A DNA stretch of 64,000 bases from contig CAUYUJ010004780.1 in assembly GCA_963575745.1 (NCBI GenBank), positions 360,812-424,811 of the forward strand. The letters are read 5' to 3'. This document shows positions 1-10,422 of this stretch, piece by piece. The translations under genes and the position numbers were made by a program. The stretch comes from Prorocentrum cordatum (lineage: Eukaryota > Sar > Dinophyceae > Prorocentrales > Prorocentraceae). Below the pieces are notes generated by a model. The model searched no databases and was not told the DNA's origin. It saw nothing but the letters and a program-made list of their open reading frames with translations. Each line of letters begins with the position of its first letter. Position 1 is the stretch's first letter.

Positions 1-275
1 GATCAACGTTTTGAACAATCCTGCTGCGTGCACATGCATGCTGGATGCCTGCTGGGGCCGAAATGGCATGCGATTCCGCGCCCACCTGCCTTCCGAGCCT
101 CCTCTGGTGGACGATGAACTGGTTCCTCGTTAGGTTCATAGTCGCAGGGCCCAAGTAGCCATGAAGGCGTTCGTTTCTTCCACCGTGGCAGGCCCACGCT
201 CGATCACCCAATCGGCATGCCTCTGAGTGTTGATCGGTTCGGGCAGTGCGTTCGTTTCTTCGCCAATGGTGCGGA

Positions 276-1253
276 TCACGTTGCCCTGGCGCATGAATGA
301 TGTGGATTGCTAATAAGTCGGCCGCGTTGCTCGATGGGGGATCCGCCCTCCTGCTCGTGGCCGAGCGAGGGCTTCGGCGGTGCCTTGTGCCCGTATGCTG
401 CTGTTCTTCTTGGGTTAAGCAGTGGGTTGTTGAAAGGGCTTGGCACTGCGCGTGCTGCAGGTGCCCCCGCATCCTGCATCGATGGGGCGTCGACTGCAGG
501 CGCCCCCGCATCGTGCAGGAGCGGGATCGGAGTTGCCACTGCTGGGGAGATCGCTGGAACCACATGGCTCGTGGCCGAGCTTGTCGGCATAATCGGCACC
601 ACGACCTCATCCTGCCTGCGGCGCAGGTCAGATATCTCTTGAGCCTGCTGCATGGCCACAGCTGCTGAGCTCGATGGGTCGATATGTCCCGCATGTGGAC
701 AGTCCGCCACGATGACTCCTGGCCCCCTGCATATGGCACATGAACCTCTACCCCGATCCCTGCCCTTCCCCGTTGACACATGCACCCGAGCGTTGCGGCC
801 CCAGCATTCGGCATGGCATTGGTGGCCGCACTGAAGCCGCCACATCCTTTCGCCCAGCGCGAAGGACTCGAGGGACACAGCACACTGTGCGAAGGATATA
901 TCCGACACCACGGGTGTCCGAGCTCGGGCGCGTCCGCCCTTGCCGCTGCAGCGTAGACTCATCCGCTTCGTAGGGTGGCGGTGGTGGTCCATCTCTGGAA
1001 CTTGGATTGGACATCGCGGTCGGCGCGTGCCCGCCTGTGCGCTGCGGTTGGCCATGCGTTGCATCCGCCTCAAGTTCCGGTCACGTGCGGCAATTCGGGG
1101 TTCTTCTGCAGCTTGCATGTTTGCGGGCATCATCGCGTGGACATCATGCAAATATGACGGCAAGGTGCTTGCAGGTGGGTTAACCTCAAGTGCTGATGGC
1201 TGCGCTATCGCGTCTGGGTGTGTAGGCGAAGGGTGATAACCACGTGCGGGCAC
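276..1253 (-). pseudogene. RING-H2-like finger in Copia-A polyprotein fragment
   Basis: About 325 codons are open on the minus strand, entering from the linker (the first codon is GTG, so this is not a true start). Residues 124-175 resemble a RING-H2 finger: Cys124, then Ser127 where the second Cys belongs, a gap, CGHQCHAEC giving Cys142, His144, His147 and Cys150, and SCAIC giving Cys172 and Cys175. RING fingers bind two zinc ions and usually act as ubiquitin ligases. The Cys-to-Ser change would disturb one zinc site. The C-terminal part carries tandem DAGAPA repeats. The frame ends at 276. Confidence 0.5.
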
Positions 1254-2400
1254 GTCTCTGCACCTGAGACACGCACCGCGTCCAAACGATTGAAGTCATC
1301 CGCCATGCCCCGATTCACGAGGTTCTTGGCCCACCATTTGTGTTCCGTTGATCTCCGCATAGTGCTCGGGAAATCCTGGATAGTCCATATGTGCTGGTGC
1401 TGGGCCTTTGGGTGGCAAACATGTCGGGTGCGCAGCGAAGGCTGGCATAAATGGCAACCTATCTGGGCGGTCTGCCGATGGACTCGCACCGGCGTGCGAT
1501 TCCCAAGGAGGTGTCCACTTGATCCGGTCTGTTGCACCCACTCTGAGCAGCCTCACCCCAGCCATAGCTGACTGATTTTGCTGCTGCGAGAAACCTCTGC
1601 TGCTCACGTGCAGACTGCCTGTGTCCAGGCTGGTCCGTTGTTGGGGATGCCATCGGTGAGCTTGTTGGACTGCCAGTGGCCTGGCCTTGGCGCGGAGTGC
1701 CGAAGGGCGTAGTTGCCCTTATAGCGGCTGCCAGGTCAGGATCTTGGCGTCGCATGGCCATGCGCTGCATGAGGTCCTCATTACTCGTCGATGCTGCTTG
1801 TAATCCATTGGGCGTGTCCGCCCCTGACGCTAGGCCCGGGTCGGACCTTGGCTGACCGAGTGCCGAGGGCTCGAACCTAATCGGGCCAGCGTTTGACCGT
1901 GGCCTTGCCGGCCCGAAACTCATGGGCGGCCCTGCTGGTGCATTTCGCAAGGCGTCGGCCCGCGGATCGAACCGGCTGGCCACGTCCGACAGAGACGAGA
2001 CGTCATTGGATTGAGGCAGCATCCGTGAGGATGAGCCTGTGTCGGTTAGCGCACGGCATATGTTGGCATGGCTTCTTCCGCAGGCGCCCCCGCGTCCATC
2101 AGTGAGCTGGCACGCGTCTCTTCAAGTTCCGGTGGCGAATTGTCTGGGTCGAGAGCCCTACGGGATGCAGATCCACTGTGCTGCTCCACACCAAGAAGTT
2201 CCATAGGCGCGTCCACCCCGGCGCCATGCGGCCTGTCTGGCTCGGACCAGTTGCCTGCGAATGGGACATATTCTATGGTTAGCAGCAAATTCCGCAACTT
2301 GTGCCATTCGTCATCGGAGCACTGGGAATTGTGCCAGACATGTTTCCGCTCGTCTTCGGACTTCAGCGCTAGCCGGGTGAAATACTTGGTCGGGACGATG
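1254..2400 (-). other. Low-complexity linker of Copia-A
   Basis: Two minus-strand frames (2447-2046 and 2022-1459) are rich in Pro, Ser, Ala, Arg and Gln, with the repeated pentapeptide DAGAP also seen twice in the RING-bearing frame downstream. The shared DAGAP repeat supports these frames being parts of one former protein. No domain is recognised. Confidence 0.3.
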
Positions 2401-3082
2401 TCATCGAAACCGTCCGTCATGGCGATATCGCCGGCAGAACGCAACACATTTTGTGCGTCTTGTAACAGGCGCGGGATGGATATGAATGAAGAAATTTGAG
2501 TCGGGCCTGAAGCCTGATTGGATCCTGGGGCCTCCTTGCAGATGCGGGCTTCCGCGCAGAAGCTGCCAACCGTGCCTACTTATTAGGTTATGCTCTGCAC
2601 GGCAGGACAGCCCGTACTCAAAGATGCTCTGGAGGCGTTCTCCTCCGGTTCCATGCGTGAGAAAACTTAGGGGGCCCTCGCTGCCTACATATGCTATTGG
2701 AGCGCGCAATGATTCTGAGCGCCGGATGCCGGGAGGCGAGCGCGGCGAGTGTCCGCTGGTGGCTCTGATCCACAGCGTTGGGATATCCTCGTTGTCGTGC
2801 GCGCGCCTTACCTGGAGGCGTGCCTTCGCCTGAATAGTCCTTCGCCTCGGCGATGTGCAGGTGTGGCCATGTCACATATTCGGGCGATGGGCCAATCATC
2901 CAACTGGCGACTGTTTCGTATTGGCGACCACGCACAGGGTGGGTCAGAGCATCCGGGGCCCCTATCCATCCGTTGCAAGGGCCTCGAGACCAGCAGTGCC
3001 TCGTGAATCGCTGGCAGTGCGTACTGTTACGAAATGGCCGATGCCTGCAAATGTGAGACCACCACGCAGACATAGCAGCCAT
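2401..3082 (-). pseudogene. HGT-motif domain fragment (KptA/ART-like) in Copia-A
   Basis: The minus-strand frame 2709-2401 contains PLSFLTHGTGGERLQSIFEY followed by GL (His19-Gly-Thr, Ile29, Gly33-Leu34). An HGT motif spaced before an I-x3-GL motif is the start of the RNA 2'-phosphotransferase/ADP-ribosyltransferase fold. I recall similar domains inside dinoflagellate Copia-like polyproteins, but this is from memory. The preceding overlapping frame (3082-2618) lies in another register, so the domain is frameshifted. Catalytic activity is unlikely in this copy. Confidence 0.35.
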
Positions 3083-4599
3083 TTCACTTCGATGTGGAAA
3101 TGGTCGGTCTTTGTAATGGCTGTTCCCCGTTTAAGGTTTCTAACCGCGTCTTTTTCCCCGGAGTGTCAGAGGGCCCACGGTGCGAAGCTTCCTGCGCGGC
3201 GCTTCTTGTGGTGTTTCGGCGGCAGGCTGCGTCGGCATCGCAGATGGGCCAGGGTTGTTGTCTTTTCCGGGCGTGTCCGCCCCTTCTTCTCTTGGAGGCC
3301 ATGTGAGCGCGTCCGCCCCAGCGAGAGCGTCGGTGCCATCCTGCCCGTTGGGCGCAGCCTTCGACCTCGGCGCGAGTGGCACAAGCGGCGGCGGCTGGGC
3401 TGACGACGACGCCGCGGCCGACGACCCGGCAGAAGGCTCAGCAGGTTGCCCGCCCTGGAACTTTGCCTGAGATGGTCCACCCTGGAACTCTGACTGCGTA
3501 GCACTGATCAGCGTCGCCCTCTTCTTTGCTGATGGCCAGAGAATCAGCGCCCGGAGACCCTGCGGCCTGGGCTGTCACTGTGTGCCAATCGGCAGTGGTT
3601 GCGGTAATTTCCAGTGTCCCAGCTTCGGTCCCCCCTGGTCTTCGGCGTCAGCTCTTCTGTGGCATTCAGTTTTCGCATTGCTGCCTCGTCGAAAGGAGCG
3701 CCAGTTGATGGCCCATCTTTGCCCGTGGCCGAGGTCGAACTTGTCTGGCTTGCAGCCGATGGCTTCGGTGCCCAAGTACCTCAAAGCCAGATCTTCATGC
3801 GATTTCTCGGATCCTTGAATGACCGGCGGATCGGGCACAAGTGTCGAGCTGCCTTTGAACCGTTCGGCCGTCTGCAAGAACCGTGCTTATCCTTGTTTTT
3901 CGTCTCGTTCTTGTCCTTGTCTTCGAACTCGGGGGATTCTTCCAGATTTGATCGGGGGGCAGATTCTTCCTGGGAGCTTCATCTTCTTGAGTCTCCTGGG
4001 CGCGTCCGCCCGCTGACCCTGCAGGCGACGTCAGCGCGAGGGGCCGTTCGCCCCCCCCCCCCCCCTCATATTTCCATCTGCCGCTTGAATCGACCCTGGA
4101 TGGGTGCGCAGGGGCCTCGGCGCAATAACTACCAACGCCCTAACCTGTCGTGTTCAGCTCGCGGTGGCGGGGAATAGCGCTGTCGCCACTGTCGTTGGCG
4201 TCTTCGGCAAGATAACCACCCGGATGACGACGCCGCCAGTCCGCTTGGTATACCACAAGGAGGTGGTCATCTGGTAGAAATCGCCATGCTTCCTCCACTC
4301 CTTGGGCTTCTGTGTCGGAGAACGAGACGCGATCTGCAATGGGCGCGGCCGTCTTGCCGCCCATCACCGACGTCGGGGTGCCAAGGCGCCGCGCCATGAT
4401 TAGGGCTACAAGATGGGCAGTTAATCTGGGACTTGCCTCGATGCTGACTGTGAGTTGGGCACGGCCATATGCGGCATGTCCCGCGCTGCTTAATCACATC
4501 GCGTTTGAATGCCCGCCTTTCGTCGCTGTCTCCGCCGCGACGTTCTGATGTTTTGGTGATGTGACATTTTTCGTCACGGATAGCATGATGTTTTAAGGC
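3083..4599 (-). other. Copia-A linker region without recognised domain
   Basis: Short minus-strand frames occur between the gag knuckle and the HGT-motif domain, for example 3877-3575 and 4397-4140. None has a recognisable motif, and low-complexity Pro/Ala/Arg content dominates. A run of 14 cytosines lies near 4051-4064. I read this as decayed polyprotein linker. Confidence 0.3.
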
Positions 4600-5743
4600 T
4601 CACCAATGACGAATCTCGGCCTCTGCAAAGGCCTGCTCGAAGAACTCGTTCATATCAGAACCGTCGATCTCCGCGCGGGGCCCTGGTCGTCGCGCGAGAA
4701 AGTGGCGCGCCCCTTGCATGGGGAGGCATGCGCCCCTTTCCACATCCTCTGTTACTGGAGCTCGCGCCGCACGAGGGTTCGGCTGGTTCGGCGTAGAATT
4801 TGCCTTTAGACTAGCCGAGACCGCCCGTGCCCAAGCAAGGTTTTCCAATTTTGCCGGATCCGGTTGCTGCGCGGCGGGCCGATGAGCTGCGGCGCCGGCG
4901 ACCGCTTCTCCCTTTGTCGCCCTTGCAAGGACCGCCAGAGCCGATTGGGGCCTCTCCAGACTTACCCCGCATCGTGAATGCGCTGGTGCGGGTCTGGCCC
5001 CAGACCGCCGCAGCCCGCTCCTACTCTGTGAATCCGAGCAAGGTCGGGGCTGGGGGCGGATGAGGGCGGTACTGCTCGTGTCCGAGCTTTTCAAATATTT
5101 CAGCGCCAGTGGCAGGTATGGTCTCCGCGTCGGACGCGCGCTCGCCCTCGTCGTCGCGTTCAAAATCTCCCCGCGCGCGCCCGCGCCAACGCGCGCCGAC
5201 CCAATCCTCGAGGGGGCGTCGTGGAGCTCCTCGATCCCGTCGTGGACGTGCTCCGCGCGCAGCTCGACCGACACGGCGGCGCTGGCGAAGTGGGCCATCA
5301 AAAACCAAGACGAACTGGTGTGAGACGGGGGGTAATCTAGCTCGGGGAAATCAACGTGCTCGATGATGCCCGCTTCGGATTGGCCCGAGCCCAGAAATGC
5401 GGATCCGCCCCCTTTTCCGCCCCCCTTAGAACATCGCGCTCGGAAGCGTTCGTCGCTCCCGCAGGAGATGCATGTCATGTTTTTTTCTTCCGTCCTTACA
5501 CTTTGGATTCAGCCTGCGCCCCTCGCCCTCACCTGCGGTGCGCCTACGACCCAGGTCTTCAAGGTAGTAGTCGGTCAATCGAGCCAGGAACGCGGCCGTG
5601 CCTTTGCTATGCAATCTGCCGGTGCGTCGACCACCCTTGCAGCGACCCTCCCCTTTGCGGAAGAAGAGACGACGCGCGGCTCGCCTGAACCTCCTAAATG
5701 GTTTCTTCATATGTATCCTCCGCTTTTTTTGGCGCGATGACAC
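4600..5743 (-). pseudogene. Gag basic tract and degenerate zinc knuckle
   Basis: A strongly basic stretch (5743-5430, many Arg/Lys, then GEGEGRRLNPKCKDGRK) runs, after a one-base frame change near 5470, into TCISCGSDERFRARC followed by a Gly/Lys-rich tail. This matches a retroviral-type CCHC knuckle (C-x2-C-x4-H-x4-C) in which the histidine is replaced by arginine (Cys3, Cys6, Arg11, Cys16 of the frame starting at 5478). The downstream 250 codons are open but contain no domain I recognise. The frame change and the lost zinc ligand argue for a decayed gag. Confidence 0.5.
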
Positions 5744-6121
5744 CCTGGGCTTAGGTTCTGCGTAGCTGCATCATCGCCGGCGGGTCGGTCTGACCAGTCG
5801 AGGTTCTCCGCGCTGGTAGAGAAGACCGCGTCGGTATCCGTGCCGGAGTCGAACGCATCATCGCCTCGGTGGCTGGGTGAGCCCCAGAGGGTAGTCTCTC
5901 CAGGTGGCGCGTAGCTGGCTGCTGCCGGCCAGCCCGCGTTCGAGCCAGACGCCCGTTCGTTGTCGTTGTTGGCGTCTTGGTCTAGAAGCGTAGTGGGCCC
6001 AGCGGGCTCTCTGTCATTCCAGATGCTGTTCGGCATGGTTGCCGGTGCTTCGCTTACTTAAGCGTGGTAAGTGCCGGGCGTTGCGTCCGCTGAAAATGCA
6101 CCCGACGTTCCATGGGGGCGC

Positions 6122-6661
6122 TCAGCCAAGTGTCCACGGCTGCGCAGTCGCTCCAGAAGCTGGTCGTGCACGGGGCACCCGGTGGTTCAGCGGCTGCAGA
6201 AGCTGTGCTGCTCGGGAGGTTCCAACCCCCAAGGCGCGAAATAAGATCAATCTGGAGATTGGGAGTGTAAAACCTGCTGAGTCAGCTGCCTGCCTGGCCA
6301 TCTCGACTTGGGCAAGCACAGAGTCGATGCGTTCGCCTCTCTCGACCCTAAAGTCGATGAGGGCTGTCCCCGAGGTGAGCTGTAGCTCGTCCTCAAGGTT
6401 TTCAAATTTGGTGCTTAATAGGTGTATGATGCATGCGACTCCGTCGGTGAGTTTCCATGTAGCGTAGCACCATAGTTGATGATGGTGGATGATGGCTTGT
6501 TTCCTGGCGAATCCTCCTGGACCGCGCTGTAATGCTGCGGCCTGTTGAGGTGGAATCCTGCTTGCGCTTGCGACGTTCAGCCATGCGTGTACTTTACGAA
6601 CAAAGTCGCGAAATCGCACGTTGCGTATTTCATCCAGTCCTCCTCCTCGCATGTACGTCAC
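6122..6661 (-). pseudogene. Gag N-terminal region of Copia-like element
   Basis: About 180 codons are open on the minus strand. The segment with ERGERIDSVLAQVEMARQAA, followed by a leucine-rich stretch ending LLQPLNHRVPR, has the spacing I associate with the gag domain of Copia-type elements in dinoflagellates (an acidic/arginine turn, a helix, then LLLLQPFN-like residues). Gag packages element RNA into cytoplasmic particles. The frame ends at 6122 and the next gag part (zinc knuckle) continues downstream in other frames, so the gene is broken. No promoter or LTR is recognisable upstream. Confidence 0.5.
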
Positions 6662-7746
6662 GGCAAAGCCCAGGCACGCTCAGATAATTGCAGAGACGGC
6701 GACCTTAACATGGTGCTTATTGTTGTAGCTGACGATGTTCGGTTGCTTATCATTCGATGTTGTCGCGTCGGTGGGGTTGCGACTGGGTCTGGTCTGACGT
6801 GGACGTGAGCTTGAGGATAGGTATCGGTGTTTGGGTTGCGCGTGGCGTGTGGCATGGCGGTGGGGAAATAGAGGTATAGGACAGTAGGTTACCGATTGGT
6901 TCGAAAATAGCGGGGGTGTAGTAGCTGAGCGTCGGCGCAGTCGGGTAATCCACTGTGCCGTGGTACGTGGTCATGTACAAAACAACTGATGCAAGAGCCA
7001 GCCACATGAAGATGTAGCCAGCTCCGCTACCAAATGAAAAATAAAGGTGCAGGTTTGACCACTCGGTAATCCATGGAGAACGCTACTTTTAGGATAACGT
7101 CGGCGACGTATCGAAATATCACACAACTCATCCCTTGATGGCAAGCGAGAGGATAGATAAGAGAGAAACCATGGGAATGGAAGATGAATCATGGAAGGAC
7201 GTGGCCTTTTGTCCGTTGCTAAGACCCCACTTGAGGCGCACACAGTCGCTTGTACCTGGCATATAAGACAGCGCAGTCTTGAGCAAAGACAGCGTCGGAT
7301 ATAGCGTTCGCTATACATCCTCTCCTTAAACCTCGTTTCCAATAGGAACGCATGCCGAAACCGATGACTACAGCCGCGATTTTCCGAACAACTGTCCGAA
7401 CAATTGATTGCTTCACCGAAGATAGACATCACATATATCATATATCAGCCGAACAAGCGATGAACGGAAACATGTGCCGAACACAACCGGACAAGTGATT
7501 CGATCATGCCAAGGTGTGGAGGGAATCGGAAACGCCTGGTCCCGCCTCCTTCCTCCATTATGATTTTTTCCTCCTCCATTTCTCTCCTGCCTCCCCTCTG
7601 CTTACCGCGCTGTCGCTCGAAGCATCCACGGTTTGCTCAAGCATGGCTCCTCCTTGGGAAGTCCCTTGCAATTTACTTGTGAATCGTGCTCGCGCCACGG
7701 TGCCGGGCCGGACCATCTCTCGCGCGACACCTGTGAGCGACCACGT
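6662..7746. other. No gene recognised
   Basis: This kilobase is less GC-rich than its surroundings. It holds a few short frames without motifs and a loose repeat of CCGAACAA between 7385 and 7500. Nothing else was seen. Confidence 0.5.
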
Positions 7747-7921
7747 CTGTGGGAAAAAACACACACTGTGGGAAAAACACACACAAAAACACACACACAC
7801 AAAAACACACACAGACTGTTTTTTTTTGTGTGTGTGTGTGTGTTTGTGTGTTTGTGTGTGTGTGTTTTTGTCTGTGTGTTTTTTGTGTGCGTTTTTCCCA
7901 CAGTGTTTTTTTTTCCCAGAA
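7747..7921. repeat. Large imperfect CA/TG fold-back
   Basis: The left half starts CTGTGGGAAAAAACACAC, repeats CTGTGGGAAAAACACAC at 7766 and continues in CACA/AAAA motifs. The right half mirrors it with GTGTGCGTTTTTCCCACAG ending at 7903 and a second TTTTTCCCA ending near 7918. The whole block can fold into a hairpin with a stem of roughly 60-80 bp. It resembles a fold-back or MITE-like element built from dinucleotide repeat. Confidence 0.7.
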
Positions 7922-7982
7922 GCAGTGCCGTGAGCCATCCCAGAGCACAATTCGACATCCCCAAATTCAAATGACTTCTTTG

Positions 7983-8472
7983 GTGAAACGGGCCAGACCA
8001 CCCCGCGCGCGGTATCTCGGAGCCCCTGACTGCACGGATGTCTCAGGCGAAACGAGCAAGACCACCTCTCGCGCACATTTTCTGAGCCCCAAATTGCGAG
8101 GATGTCTCAGGCGAAACGCGCCGGACCACCTCTCGCGCGGCATCTCAGAGCTTGGAATTGCGAATATCTCAAGCGAAACGCGCCAGACCACCTCTCGCGC
8201 GGCACCTCGGACCCCAGAATTGCGAAGACGAGACGTCTCAGGCGAAACGCGCTGAACCACCTCTCTTCCGGCTTCTTGGAGCCCAGAGAGCGAGAATGTC
8301 TCAGGCGAAACGGGCAGGACCACCTCTCGCGCGGCATCTCGGAGCCCAGAATTTTGAGGATGCCTCGGGCGAAACGAAGCAAACCACCTCGCGCGCGGCA
8401 TCGCGGAGCCGGACCACCCACCTCGCGCGCGGCATCTCGGAGCCCAGAGTTGTGAGGCGAAACGCCAAATCC
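7983..8472. repeat. Minisatellite, about 63-bp unit, 7-8 copies
   Basis: Each unit begins with G(C/T)GAAACG followed by a (C/A)GACCACCTCTCGCGCGGC-type core and ends in TGTCTCAG. Unit starts are at about 7983, 8048, 8111, 8173, 8242, 8305, 8369 and 8457, giving periods of 62-69 bp. The copy at 8369 contains a partial internal duplication of the CCACCTCGCGCGCGGCATC core. Related partial units lie outside at about 7710 and 8641. Confidence 0.85.
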
Positions 8473-8514
8473 TGGCCAACTCAGAAGCGAAAACTGTGAG
8501 GACGTCTCCTTGCC

Positions 8515-8632
8515 ATCGCTCGGACGTCCATTTCCTGTGCACTTTTCGGTTTCGTGCGTGTTTTTTTCGCTCGATGGTCCAGGATGGTCCTCGATGGTTC
8601 TCGCCGAGAAAAAATGCACACGTCCGAGCGAT
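8515..8632. mobile_element. MITE-like element, copy 1 (118 bp)
   Basis: The ends are inverted copies: ATCGCTCGGACGT on the left and ACGTCCGAGCGAT on the right. A second copy lies at 20968-21087 in the same orientation, sharing GGACGTCCATT, TTTCGTGCGTGTTTTTTT, CCGAGAAAAA and the right end. There is no coding capacity. Small size, terminal inverted repeats and dispersal fit a MITE; the flanking GCC on both sides could be a 3-bp target duplication. Confidence 0.65.
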
Positions 8633-8879
8633 GCCAAGTCTCAGGCGGAACGGCCCGGACCACTCTTGAGAATGTCTCTGCGTGCCCGTCCATCGACCGG
8701 AACCAGCCTCAACCGCAACAGCACCCCGTTCAGCAAGCTGTTTGGGGAATAGCAGAAACTTGGTCCTCGATCCCAGGAGAAACATTTTTGGTCGGCGGGT
8801 CGAGAACGGGCCTCTTCCGGTTAAGAGCTAGGCGGGGCGCGCAAAGCACTGATTGGGGAGATAGGGCGCGGGCGGGCGG

Positions 8880-9003
8880 GGCCTCAGGCGGCCAGAGGGT
8901 GCATCCCAGGAGAAACAGGAGAACTTGTAAGCGTCCACGCCTTCTAACACCCCCTGCACCGCTGTCCCCCGCTCCACGACTATCACTGTCCGCTGTCCCC
9001 ATT
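8880..9003 (-). CDS. Possible further exon of the SH3-like gene
   Basis: After GGCAAG at about 9004 two frames stay open. One reads VIVVERGTAVQGVLEG and then DAYKFSCFSWDAPSG, which looks like normal protein. The intron between it and the exon at 9258 holds another copy of the GC-rich fold-back family (9050-9180). The reading frame across the junction could not be fixed, so the assignment is tentative. Confidence 0.3.
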
Positions 9004-9049
9004 CTTGCCATGCACGCCCAATGAAAGGAGAAGAAAAACGGCATAAACA

Positions 9050-9180
9050 TAAATTTGTGGCGCTCCGCGCTTGTTCCCCCTCCCTGGCGCGCGGAGCGCG
9101 CCAGGCGCGGCGCCAGAGGCGCCGCCAGGGGGGCCCAAGCGCGGATCCAAAAAATCCGCGCGGAGAGCCAAAAGTTTGTG
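9050..9180 (-). repeat. GC-rich fold-back repeat family, copy 1
   Basis: Read on the minus strand it starts ACAAACTTTTGGCTCTCCGC, then GCGGATTTTTTGGATC and a GGCGCC-rich self-complementary centre. It matches the copies at 21776, 21990 and 22478 in order of motifs (ACAAACTTTCGGAGGTCCGC, GCGGATT, GATCGGCGCT, GGCGCGCTC). It sits in a presumed intron of the SH3-like gene. Confidence 0.6.
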
Positions 9181-9257
9181 ATTGCGGCGTTTGTCTCTCC
9201 TTCGACGGCCCTCGCTCAGAGCCATGGGCAGATAAGCAACACTTTTTGCTCAGGCTC

Positions 9258-9403
9258 TGTCTGGAGACGAAGCTGACAAGCTCGAAGGGGAACCAGCCGC
9301 ACGACGTCGAGGTGGTCACGGGGTCGATGAGCTCTCCGAAGATGTAGCTCTCGTACGTGTCCAGGTCCCCAGCGGGCTCGCACTGGTGCCACTTCACCCG
9401 AAC
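9258..9403 (-). CDS. Probable host-gene exon: second half of SH3-like domain
   Basis: A pyrimidine-rich acceptor (TTGTTTTCCCAG) precedes an open frame starting VRVKWHQCEPAGDLDTYESY and continuing to an IFGE strand and GWFPFELV. The pieces fit the second half of an SH3 fold (acidic loop, xFGE strand, GWFPxxxV). Codon use and residue composition look like ordinary protein rather than low-complexity shadow. The donor lies near 9258. Between this exon and the upstream one sits a GC-rich fold-back (9571-9680), apparently inside the intron. Confidence 0.5.
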
Positions 9404-9570
9404 CTGGGAAAACAAGAAGACACCAATAACACCGCCATTCCCCAATCCTCTCTAGGGGCGCGCTCTGAAGCAAGTCCAGCCGTGGCGACGAGGCCCTCAC
9501 GGGAGAAACAGAGGCGAGAACGAAGGAAGGGAAGGGGTACCTAGGGAAAATAACAGTGGCACATACATCA

Positions 9571-9680
9571 ATTTTCGGAGGTCCGCGCGGATTTCCTCGA
9601 TCGGCGCTGGGCCCCCCTCCCCTGCGGGCCGAGCGCGCCAGAGGGCCCCGCCGCCGATCCAAAACAACTGCGCGGCCCTC
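9571..9680 (+). repeat. GC-rich fold-back repeat family, copy 2
   Basis: It begins ATTTTCGGAGGTCCGCGCGG, continues TTTCCTCGATCGGCGCTGGG and ends in CCGCCGATCC. It is a member of the family described for 9050-9180, in opposite orientation, again in a presumed intron of the SH3-like gene. Confidence 0.6.
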
Positions 9681-9774
9681 CGAGAGCTTAAGCTTAATTG
9701 GTCGCGCAATCGCTTCTTCTTTTTCTTCTTCCTATTCTTCTCCGTATTCTTCTTCGACTCTCCTCCCCTGCGCG

Positions 9775-10090
9775 CCGTGTCCCCAGGCCTCAGCGCCAGG
9801 TAGCCCTGCGACTCGGGCTCGTAGGCCGCCACGGGCGTCACCAGCTTGTCCAGCAGCGACGCCCTCCTCGGCGCCGCCCCGGGCCTGCCGGGCCCGAGCG
9901 GCCCCGCGGCGGCGCAGCTGGGGCCTCGCTGTGGAGGGGGCGGCGCCCAAGCGGCCGCGTCCGCTGGCGGCGGCCCCATCGGTGGGGTCGCCGCGGGCGC
10001 GCGACAGAGCTGCGGCACCGCCGCGCGACCCGGCGGCGGCCCTGGCGGTGGCGGCGGCTGGACCGGGTGCTGCTAGAAGCGGTCCTGGCC
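9775..10090 (-). CDS. Probable host-gene exon: Pro-rich region and first half of SH3-like domain
   Basis: The open frame reads a proline/alanine-rich stretch and then KLVTPVAAYEPESQGYLALR followed by PGD. This matches the first strands of an SH3 domain (A-x-Y-[D/E]-x2-x3-ELSLRPGD pattern). SH3 domains bind proline-rich peptides in signalling and trafficking proteins. The rest of the domain would come from the exon at 9403-9258, which ends in GWFPFELV, the SH3 'GWFP' strand. Exon edges are approximate: the 3' boundary is placed soon after PGD near 9775, and no perfect GT donor is visible. Upstream exons are not identified. Confidence 0.45.
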
Positions 10091-10344
10091 CAAGGTGCCC
10101 CCAGCTCGTCGCGCCATTTTGGAGCTCCTTGGTTGGCCCACCTGCTTGTCACTACCACCACTGTCGACGAGAGGCGGCTGATCTGCGGCTGACCTTTGGC
10201 CTGTGTTGGTGCTGTGCCCAACGAAGCACTGGGTCAGCCGTGCCTAGTCTGCGGCGGTGGTAGTAGCCTGATCAGGGAATGGATGGATTCGGCTTGTGTT
10301 CGGGTTTCGGTTTTCTGCTATGTATGGGGCCAAGGGGTCCAGGC

Positions 10345-10422
10345 GGACAGCGACGACGACGACGACGACGAAAACGACGACGAGGGCGACGAGGGCGAGG
10401 GGGAGGAAGAAGACGACGACTA
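10345..10422. repeat. (GAC)n-rich microsatellite
   Basis: A GAC/GAG trinucleotide tract of about 75 bp. It would encode Asp/Glu runs on the plus strand, but no gene context supports translation. Confidence 0.7.

Larger units (their letters stand above)
276..6661 (-). mobile_element. Copia-like retrotransposon remnant (Copia-A)
   Basis: Several minus-strand reading frames follow one another in the order expected for the 5' half of a dinoflagellate Copia-type polyprotein: gag (6.66-6.12 kb), a basic region with a zinc knuckle (5.74-4.6 kb), a domain with an HGT...GL motif (2.7-2.4 kb) and a RING-like finger (1.25-0.28 kb). The frames are broken by stops and shifts, so no single polyprotein can be read. 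Integrase and RT are not present; they would lie beyond the left edge of the window or are lost. No long terminal repeat was found. That the pieces belong to one element is inferred from order and strand. Confidence 0.55.

Noticed and set aside
7741-8472. CRISPR-like regular repeats at 8.0-8.47 kb
   Set aside because: The whole 63-bp unit is repeated, with no conserved-repeat/variable-spacer structure.
10108-10128. GCCATTTTGG on the plus strand resembling the leader core
   Set aside because: Ten matching bases without either flank (CCGTA or CTCAAG in register). Not distinguishable from chance.
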